Source: a virus. From it: a stretch of 20,989 nucleotides of DNA. Numbering within the stretch: the first letter of the stretch is position 1; every line of letters starts with the position of its first letter. The stretch is taken from positions 1 through 20,989 of IMG/VR virus record IMGVR_UViG_3300017773_000191, one strand, 5' to 3'. The translations under genes and the position numbers were made by a program. A model generated the notes under the pieces. It was given only the letters and a program-made list of their open reading frames with translations, was not told the origin of the DNA and did not search any database. Shown one piece after another: positions 14,750-20,989 of the stretch.

Positions 14750-15437
14750 TGTATATTTACAAGGAGAATTAGGGAAAAAGTTCGGAGAAAAATTCGTTGT
14801 AGATTCTGATAATTTACAGGATATTTTTAAGTGCATCTCCGTAAATAAACCTTCGTTTAGACCTTACCTTATGGAGTGTGAGGAAAACGGTATTGACTTT
14901 TCAGTAGAATTTCAAGGAGAGACGGTAGGGGAAGAAGACTTTTTATTTCCTATAAAACCAGGAGATGTTACAGTATCTATTATTCCTGCGGGCTCAAAGA
15001 AAGTAGGAAAAATTATTGCAGCAGCATTTCTGGTATTTTATGTTCTTCCTGCAATGGGTGCGAAAGCCGGCACTATAACAGGTACGGGACCTGGAGGGTC
15101 CGTAACTTTAGGAGATAAGATTGCGGCAGGTGTAAAAGCAAAAGGAGGAACTTTTGTAAGTAGTTTAGCAACTAATTTAGCACTTACAGGTTTACAAGAG
15201 TTGATGGCTCAGGATCCTTCTGTAGATGGAGATGCTCCTGCAAACTATATGTTAGATGGTGACACTCAGAATATTATGGAGGGGGATCCTATACCAGTAT
15301 TATATGGTCGTTTAAAAGTCCCTGGAAGGCCTATCGCTGTAGATATAAATAATTATGAAAGTTTTGTTAATAGTGGACACAGTATCAATGCTGCCGGAGA
15401 TATATCGGCAAATGCCAGTATGGAGAATGCGAGTTAA
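14739..15437 (+). CDS. Tail assembly protein I-like
   Basis: A 232-residue protein of the lambda gpI tail assembly group, needed for tail tip formation with J. Residues 1-85 look like the ubiquitin-like N-terminal fold (RNVYLQGELGKKFGEKF, DFLFPIKPGDVTVSIIPAGS). A hydrophobic, probably membrane-spanning or core segment is at about 89-108 (VGKIIAAAFLVFYVLPAMGA). It is followed by a Gly/Ala/Thr-rich stretch and the family-typical NIMEGDPIPVLYGRLKVPG (about 179-197). The C-terminal 25 residues are polar and low in complexity. It overlaps the K-like gene by 11 nt and ends 2 nt before the J-like start. Confidence 0.85.
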   Translation: MKRNVYLQGELGKKFGEKFVVDSDNLQDIFKCISVNKPSFRPYLMECEENGIDFSVEFQGETVGEEDFLFPIKPGDVTVSIIPAGSKKVGKIIAAAFLVFYVLPAMGAKAGTITGTGPGGSVTLGDKIAAGVKAKGGTFVSSLATNLALTGLQELMAQDPSVDGDAPANYMLDGDTQNIMEGDPIPVLYGRLKVPGRPIAVDINNYESFVNSGHSINAAGDISANASMENAS

Positions 15438-15439
15438 AT

Positions 15440-18400
15440 ATGAGTGATGGAACAGGAAAAATAGGTTCAAGATCTGGAATAGGTCCAACAACCCTAACTA
15501 GAACAGTAGGGGATAGACAGTATGTGTCTGTAACAGACGTACTATCAGAAGGCCCTATTGAGGGGTTAGTAAATGGTACTGCATCAGTATTTTTAAATAA
15601 TGATACGCTTGATGATATAGACAACAGTCCTAATAATCTTTCTCGAGGTAATATGCTACTTACCCTTGAGAAAGGTTCAAAAGATGGTACAGTTATAAAC
15701 TCAAATTTAACAAGCCCTTTTCCCACACTAGCAGAGAAAGAAGACTACCAACAGGACGATGCAGAGATGTATGTTCTAGTACGAAATACTTATCCTGCAC
15801 AAACAGTAACAGCAGTTAGTGATAGGAAGCCCGGAGGAGGTGATAGAAGATATATAGAACTTAGTACTACCGACAGCTCTAACTTTTTCCGTAAAGAAAT
15901 GCGTACACTTACAAAAAATAATTATGGAAGATATGTAGCAACAGAAGAGGATAAACGAACTAAGCCTGTAAGACTTATTCCTACCACCGACGGTGTAACA
16001 CTAAATAATGCACCTATAGAAGGTTTTATATATGAGGGTGATTTTGATGGTAACGCAACTACCACTGATACTGTACGTTTTCAAGGCTATGGTGAGTTTG
16101 AGAAAGTAATTCCTAATGGAACATATAATGTAGAAATTGATTACTATGCTAGACTAGCCATAGGTACTGGCGGAACAACTGTTAAACTTGCAGACAACTG
16201 GGCATTTCCGCCAAGTGCAGGCTCAGGCACATCTACAAACTATAAATTTGATATTCAAGGCCTATTGAAAGATAAGACCCAAAGAGTAGATAGTAACTAT
16301 AGTAGACACTATGACGAGTCAAGTATAGAATTTAGAACAGGTCATTTAGGGCAGCAGCCTATACAAGCAATGCTAGAGGGCGGGAGCGCTTTAACTTTTT
16401 CTCCTACAGGTACAGAATTAAATCAAATTTCAGACGGCTCTTTAACACTACCTTCCAATGATCCAGGTACTGGAAGTGCTGTTATTTTAAATGGCTTGGT
16501 CTCTGGCAGTAGCCACTTTAATCTAACATCCTCAAAAATGGCAACTGTAGATAGCGTAAAATTTAATATATCATATCCTGGAGGCTTCAAAAGAATAAAT
16601 AGTGGAGGGGAAGACGCAACTACAGCAGCTGTGTACTATGTAGACATAGGATTTAAGAACCCTGGAGAGAATACTTTTGGAGACTATATAATTATAAACG
16701 AAGAACTTACTCATAAAGGTAAGTTTAATAATGCAGTTGTTTTCCAACACTCAATAAATCTACAACCTTTTAGACCTTTTGACGATTTTAGAATACGTAT
16801 TAGAAGAAGAACTTCTGAATCTGGTGGAGGCTATACTTCTGACGTTAAAAGAAAGGCGAGCCATACTAACATAACAAGAGCTACTGTTGCTCAAACAACT
16901 TCTATTTTTAATGAGAAGTTGTTTCACCCTATGACGGCTTTAGCCGGTCTAACTTTTTCAACAGTTAATCATCAGCAAATACCCGCAAGGACTTATGACT
17001 GCCGAGGATTAAGAATAAAGGTACCTTCTAACTACGTTACAAGGGAAGAAAATGATAGTCTTCAAGCTACCTATAAAAGAAATACAACTACAGGTGCCGT
17101 AGAAACATCAGAACAAGATTGGGACGGTTCTTTCAGAAGTGAGCTGATATATACGGATAATCCTGCTTGGATTTTCTTCGATATGCTAACTAATAATAGA
17201 TACGGTTTAGGAGATTTTTTAGACGCTACAGATATAGATAAATATGCTCTTTATAGAATCGCAAGATACTGTGATGAGTTAGTAGACGATGGGAAAGGGG
17301 GACAAGAGCCTCGTTATAGATTAAACGCATATTTTACTAAGCAAGTAGATGCGTTTAAAGTTATGAAAGATCTTGCAACAAGTTTTATAGGTATGTTATA
17401 CTTCCTAGATGGAAAAGTATTCCCAGTTATAGATGCGCCTAGTACTCCTGTATACTCCTTTACAAAAGGTAATGTTATAAATGGAGCATTCTCATATGAA
17501 AGCACTGGTAGTAAAACCAGACCAAATCAAATTATTGTAAAATGGAATAATCCACAAAATAACTATATTTTAGAGCCTTTAATAGTAGAGGACTCTTTAA
17601 ATATCGCAGAAACACAGAGAATCATAAGCCAGGAGTCTGTAGCTTTTGGTTGTACTTCAGAAGGGCAGGCAAGTAGATACGGAAAGTGGAAACTGTGGAC
17701 TGCTGTAAATCAGAATGAAATTGTTTCATTTCAAACGGGTATAAATGGCTCGTATTTAGCCCCTGGAGATGTTGTAAATGTTCAGGATAGCGATAGAAGT
17801 GCCGCAAGATTTGGAGGAAGAATCAGCAAAGGCGGAACTAGAAATACAACAACAGTACCTTTAGATAGTCCTGTAACGTTGAGCTCTGGAACCAGTGCTT
17901 CAAACTATGAACTTAGTATAATTGTTAATAAAGCATCTCCAATAGCACTAAAAGAAGTAACAGTAGATAGTACTACTTACTCTCCAGGCGACATAGTTCC
18001 ACAAGCCTATATAGATAGTAATGGAGATGGTACACGAACTTTACAAAATATAGATACAGAAGTAAAAGCAGCAAATGCATTTACTAGTTCCTCAGGAGCC
18101 ACTCCAGTATTATTAAACTGGAAAGATGATTTTAGGGTCGAAACTAAAGAACTTCACTCAAGCACTACAATAGGTAGCCCTATATCGTCTCTAACAGTTG
18201 CTTCTGCGTTTTCAGAAACACCTTCTAGCGAAGATGTGTGGGTTCTAAAAGGCACTGACGCAGGTTTAAATATATTAGGAAGTAGCAAGCAATACAAAAT
18301 ACTTTCTATAGCTCAAGGCGATAAAAACATTTATGATATTACAGCAGCAGAACATTATAATGATAAGTATTCTGCTATTGAAGGCGTATTCAGAACATAT

Positions 18401-20989
18401 GTTCCTAATGCTACAATAGACTCTGGAGAAGCTGCTATATCAAACCATTATGAAGGTACTGTTCCAAAAGCACAAAGTGTAAAAGCAATACCAGGTAGAG
18501 ATAAGTTAAATGATTTAGAGCAAATAATCCTTGATTGGGAACACGCTAGCTCTACAATAAACAGTTCAATTAAATTTGAGTTTTTAAAGGGTTATGAAAT
18601 AGTAACTGATATTCCAGAATACCCTGATCCCATTTTTGTAGCTAAAGATGCCGATACTCTTTACGCCTTCACAGGTGTTGAAGCAGGAACTTATAATTTT
18701 GCTATAAGAACGGTGGACAATGAGGGAAGAACTTCTTCCCCTGTAGTAATACAGTTTACACTGCTAGAAGAAGAGTTTGAAAAACTTGCACTAAATGTTG
18801 CTGCAGGTGGTTTCTTAGATGGCGGATATAAGGATATTAATGCTTCTGGCGCAAACGGCATATTTGAGTTTAAGAGCAGAGGATATACCTTTACTCCTCC
18901 TCAAGTTTTTGCAAATGAAATTATAAATCCAGAGTCCTCAGATGTTCTCACAGATGATTTTAAACAAGATTGCTCAGGTATTCCAGCAATAGCTTGGACA
19001 GCAACAGATGCAGAAAATGCAGTTGGTAGATTTATACACGAACATCATTACCTATTAATGGATAATGACGGTACTTCTTCCAATGCCCAAAATAATTATA
19101 TAAAATTAATAAAACATAATATCGCTCTTACTAATGTTGTTAACGGCTCTAATGATGCCGGACTTACAACTGTTCCTTATTGGTTTGATACTGGAAATGG
19201 TTCAGACACTCTTGGTCTTATCAGAAAAAACGGTACTATTACTAAAGTTGCTCAATCCAATAAAATAACAGGCGCAAATACTTTATTTACCACACAAATG
19301 GCAGTAGGTCAAATTATATGTGCAACTAACAATAGTGATTCTGTAGGGGATTCTCTAGCAGCCAACCAAGTACTGGCAGTATACACTGTTATTTCTATCG
19401 AATCTGACACTGAACTTACTGTTAGTAGTAGTGTGGGGTCTTTTAGCGGTACGAATGTCGGAACTAATAACTTAAGATTTGATTTAAAACAAGATGCAGT
19501 TATTTCTAGTATTTATAAGGATTCTGCTGATTCTCAGTTTAAATTTTTCCATTATGCAGTTAGATCTTTAGAAGGCTTACCTGCCCCTTATTTTGAGTAT
19601 TCCAATGGTAATCATGGGGTGTTTATTAATCCCGACGGCACTCCAGAATGGGCAGCTAGTGGGGGCACACTTACTTTAAGAGAGGGTGAAACAACTTTAA
19701 CACTAAATGGTACTACTCAAAGTACTAGCTTTCCAACTACATTCGGAACTTATAATTTAGATATTACTAAAGTATATGGCAATGATTTAACAGAACCTGT
19801 CATAACAAATACAAGTAATGTTGTAGCTTTAGGAACTTTCGGAGGTTCTTTAGAGAATACCTCTGTATATAAACTTACAGCATACGTTACCGGCTTAACA
19901 GGCAAACAATTTACACTAAATACAGATATTACTCTAGTTCCTATAACTGATGGCCCACTAGGTCCACAGGGCGATCTTGGTCCTCAAGGACCTGATGGTG
20001 ATGTTGGTCCACAAGGTGACCCAGGTGCTAAAGGTGAGATCGGCCCTCAAGGTAGTCAAGGTGATACTGGTGCTCAGGGTGCTAAAGGTGCTCAAGGTGA
20101 TGTTGGTCCTCAAGGTAGTCAAGGTGATACTGGTGCTCAAGGTGGTAAAGGTGGTAAAGGTGATCTAGGTCCTCAAGGTAGTCAAGGTGATACTGGTCCA
20201 CAAGGTGATCCAGGTGCTAAAGGTGAGGTAGGTGATAAAGGTACAAAAGGTGATCAAGGTGCTAAAGGTGATACTGGTGCTAAAGGTACAAAAGGTGATC
20301 AAGGTGCTAAAGGTGATCTAGGTGCTAAAGGTGAGACAGGTGACAAGGGTACTAAAGGTGATCAAGGTGCTAAGGGTGAAGTAGGTGCTAAAGGTGAGGT
20401 AGGTGATAAAGGTACAAAAGGTGATCAAGGTGCTAAAGGTGACGTAGGTGCTAAAGGTGATACAGGTGCTAAAGGTGTTACCGGTCCACAAGGCGATCAA
20501 GGTGCTAAAGGTGAAGTAGGTACTAAAGGTGATGTAGGTGCTAAAGGTGATACAGGTGCTAAAGGTGTTACAGGTCCACAAGGCGATAAAGGTGCTAAAG
20601 GTGAAGTAGGTACTAAAGGTGATGTAGGTGCTAAAGGTGATACTGGTGCAAAAGGTGCTTTAGGTCCACAAGGTGATCAAGGTGCTAAAGGTGATCAGGG
20701 TGAGCAGGGTGCTAAAGGTGAAGTAGGTGCTAAAGGTGATCAAGGTGCTAAGGGTGATCAAGGTGCTAAAGGTGTTACTGGTGCTCAAGGCGATGAAGGT
20801 GCTAAAGGTGAAGTAGGTACTAAAGGTGACGTAGGTACTAAAGGTGATACTGGTGCTAAAGGTGCTCAAGGTGTGACCGGTCCGCAAGGCGATCAAGGTG
20901 CTAAAGGTACTAAAGGTGATCAAGGTGCTAAAGGTGACGTAGGTGCTAAAGGTGACGTAGGTGCTAAAGGTGAACAAGGTGCCAAAGGT
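15440..20989 (+). CDS. J-like tail tip / host specificity protein with collagen-like fibre (3' end outside window)
   Basis: The frame is open from ATG at 15440 to the window end, 1850 codons with no stop found on reading it through, and it continues beyond. N-terminal QYVSVTDVLSEGPIEGLVNG (about 28-47) is the classic gpJ opening. DWDGSF and NPAWIFFDMLTNNRYGLGDF (about 558-595), followed by RLNAYFTKQVDAFKVMKDLA and YGKWKLWTA, mark the tip-J hub domain. Residues about 1013-1110 look like a fibronectin III-type domain (LEQIILDWEH, AGTYNFAIRTVDNEG). Residues 1111-1504 are beta-rich and not assigned. From residue 1505 a perfect Gly-X-Y tract of 115 triplets runs to the edge. gpJ is a trimer in lambda, which fits a collagen triple helix. 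The start has a weak ribosome binding site 2 nt after the I-like stop, so translation is probably coupled. This is the likely receptor-contacting protein; the receptor-binding end is not visible. Confidence 0.9.
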   Translation, partial: MSDGTGKIGSRSGIGPTTLTRTVGDRQYVSVTDVLSEGPIEGLVNGTASVFLNNDTLDDIDNSPNNLSRGNMLLTLEKGSKDGTVINSNLTSPFPTLAEKEDYQQDDAEMYVLVRNTYPAQTVTAVSDRKPGGGDRRYIELSTTDSSNFFRKEMRTLTKNNYGRYVATEEDKRTKPVRLIPTTDGVTLNNAPIEGFIYEGDFDGNATTTDTVRFQGYGEFEKVIPNGTYNVEIDYYARLAIGTGGTTVKLADNWAFPPSAGSGTSTNYKFDIQGLLKDKTQRVDSNYSRHYDESSIEFRTGHLGQQPIQAMLEGGSALTFSPTGTELNQISDGSLTLPSNDPGTGSAVILNGLVSGSSHFNLTSSKMATVDSVKFNISYPGGFKRINSGGEDATTAAVYYVDIGFKNPGENTFGDYIIINEELTHKGKFNNAVVFQHSINLQPFRPFDDFRIRIRRRTSESGGGYTSDVKRKASHTNITRATVAQTTSIFNEKLFHPMTALAGLTFSTVNHQQIPARTYDCRGLRIKVPSNYVTREENDSLQATYKRNTTTGAVETSEQDWDGSFRSELIYTDNPAWIFFDMLTNNRYGLGDFLDATDIDKYALYRIARYCDELVDDGKGGQEPRYRLNAYFTKQVDAFKVMKDLATSFIGMLYFLDGKVFPVIDAPSTPVYSFTKGNVINGAFSYESTGSKTRPNQIIVKWNNPQNNYILEPLIVEDSLNIAETQRIISQESVAFGCTSEGQASRYGKWKLWTAVNQNEIVSFQTGINGSYLAPGDVVNVQDSDRSAARFGGRISKGGTRNTTTVPLDSPVTLSSGTSASNYELSIIVNKASPIALKEVTVDSTTYSPGDIVPQAYIDSNGDGTRTLQNIDTEVKAANAFTSSSGATPVLLNWKDDFRVETKELHSSTTIGSPISSLTVASAFSETPSSEDVWVLKGTDAGLNILGSSKQYKILSIAQGDKNIYDITAAEHYNDKYSAIEGVFRTYVPNATIDSGEAAISNHYEGTVPKAQSVKAIPGRDKLNDLEQIILDWEHASSTINSSIKFEFLKGYEIVTDIPEYPDPIFVAKDADTLYAFTGVEAGTYNFAIRTVDNEGRTSSPVVIQFTLLEEEFEKLALNVAAGGFLDGGYKDINASGANGIFEFKSRGYTFTPPQVFANEIINPESSDVLTDDFKQDCSGIPAIAWTATDAENAVGRFIHEHHYLLMDNDGTSSNAQNNYIKLIKHNIALTNVVNGSNDAGLTTVPYWFDTGNGSDTLGLIRKNGTITKVAQSNKITGANTLFTTQMAVGQIICATNNSDSVGDSLAANQVLAVYTVISIESDTELTVSSSVGSFSGTNVGTNNLRFDLKQDAVISSIYKDSADSQFKFFHYAVRSLEGLPAPYFEYSNGNHGVFINPDGTPEWAASGGTLTLREGETTLTLNGTTQSTSFPTTFGTYNLDITKVYGNDLTEPVITNTSNVVALGTFGGSLENTSVYKLTAYVTGLTGKQFTLNTDITLVPITDGPLGPQGDLGPQGPDGDVGPQGDPGAKGEIGPQGSQGDTGAQGAKGAQGDVGPQGSQGDTGAQGGKGGKGDLGPQGSQGDTGPQGDPGAKGEVGDKGTKGDQGAKGDTGAKGTKGDQGAKGDLGAKGETGDKGTKGDQGAKGEVGAKGEVGDKGTKGDQGAKGDVGAKGDTGAKGVTGPQGDQGAKGEVGTKGDVGAKGDTGAKGVTGPQGDKGAKGEVGTKGDVGAKGDTGAKGALGPQGDQGAKGDQGEQGAKGEVGAKGDQGAKGDQGAKGVTGAQGDEGAKGEVGTKGDVGTKGDTGAKGAQGVTGPQGDQGAKGTKGDQGAKGDVGAKGDVGAKGEQGAKG
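20042..20230 (+). repeat. Three 63-bp imperfect tandem repeats in the collagen region
   Basis: Units at 20042-20104, 20105-20167 and 20168-20230 each encode seven triplets starting GPQGSQGDT followed by GAQ or GPQ; the later triplets differ. The first 36 bases of each unit are nearly identical, which indicates segmental duplication. Confidence 0.88.
20465..20644 (+). repeat. Two 90-bp near-identical tandem repeats in the collagen region
   Basis: Units 20465-20554 and 20555-20644 each encode ten triplets in the order GAK GVT GPQ GDQ/K GAK GEV GTK GDV GAK GDT and differ at only a few bases. A diverged copy starts at 20762. This is recent in-frame duplication. Confidence 0.9.

Larger units (their letters stand above)
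19952..20989 (+). repeat. Collagen-like Gly-X-Y coding repeat, continuing past the window end
   Basis: There are 115 consecutive Gly-X-Y triplets without a single interruption (codons 1505-1850 of the J-like gene). The Gly codon is nearly always GGT. The first 29 triplets are rich in GPQ, GSQ and GDT. From about triplet 30 on, an alternating GAK-G(D/E)x pattern dominates, with about 31 Lys-Gly-Asp/Glu steps. Pro is rare in the Y position (two GDP). The basic DNA unit is 18 bp (two triplets), with higher-order 63-bp and 90-bp units listed separately. Confidence 0.97.

Noticed and set aside
19977-20168. A plus-strand frame rich in Val, Leu and Lys overlapping the collagen repeat
   Set aside because: It is the out-of-frame reading of the collagen codons; the J-like frame is open across it from 15440.
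19958-20977. Several minus-strand frames in the collagen region rich in Phe-Ser-Thr repeats
   Set aside because: They are the complement of the Gly-X-Y codons (GGT/GCT/AAA), have no independent start signals, and arise only because the repeat lacks stops in that frame.
20042-20989. Short regularly spaced repeats that could suggest a CRISPR array
   Set aside because: The repeats are contiguous, protein-coding and in frame with a tail gene; there are no unique spacers and no cas genes.

Overview
The window is a continuous piece of the late (virion structural) region of a tailed phage or prophage with a long, non-contractile tail (siphovirus morphology). Every gene is on the + strand and in the order usual for HK97/lambda-like phages: packaging, head, connector, tail tube, tail assembly chaperones, tape measure, tail tip. 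No bacterial, integration, lysis, replication or RNA gene is visible. The sequence is AT-rich. Genes are packed tightly, many joined by 1-nt stop/start overlaps (TAATG). The lambda-type M-L-K-I-J tail tip module and two near-consensus sigma70-type promoters point to a phage of a Gram-negative host, perhaps an aquatic gammaproteobacterium, but the host is inference and is not fixed by anything here.

Layout. 1-341: C-terminal end of the large terminase subunit. 342-425: short gap with a perfect TTGACA-17-TATAAT promoter. 426-4315: HNH endonuclease, portal, a small protein with a histone-like Lys/Ala/Pro tail, and a single reading frame fusing the S78-type prohead protease to the HK97-fold major capsid protein. 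That fusion has a well-formed internal Shine-Dalgarno and ATG pair that could make the capsid subunit separately. 4335-4368: strong intrinsic terminator. 4388-8046: head-tail connector, a large basic protein with a neck-like C-terminus, tail terminator, and a tail tube protein that looks internally duplicated. 8060-8134: a promoter followed immediately by a terminator. 8166-8998: two tail assembly chaperone frames joined by a -1 frameshift at a canonical A AAT TTT site. 8998-12465: tape measure protein. 12465-15437: M-, L-, K- and I-like tail tip proteins. 15440 to the end: a giant J-like tail tip/host-specificity protein, open for 1850 codons and still running, whose last 346 visible residues are an uninterrupted collagen-like Gly-X-Y tract.

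How it works together. Terminase (perhaps with the HNH protein) packages DNA through the portal into a shell of capsid protein that is matured by its fused protease. The connector, neck-like protein and tail terminator join head to tail. Tube subunits polymerise on the tape measure with the G/GT-type chaperones, and M, L, K, I and J form the distal tip. The most unusual points are the collagen fibre fused directly to J, two tandem carbohydrate-binding-like (CBM5/12-type) modules inserted between the cysteine pairs of the L-like protein, the protease-capsid fusion with its nested start, and the promoter/terminator pair that would yield an RNA of only about 40 nt.
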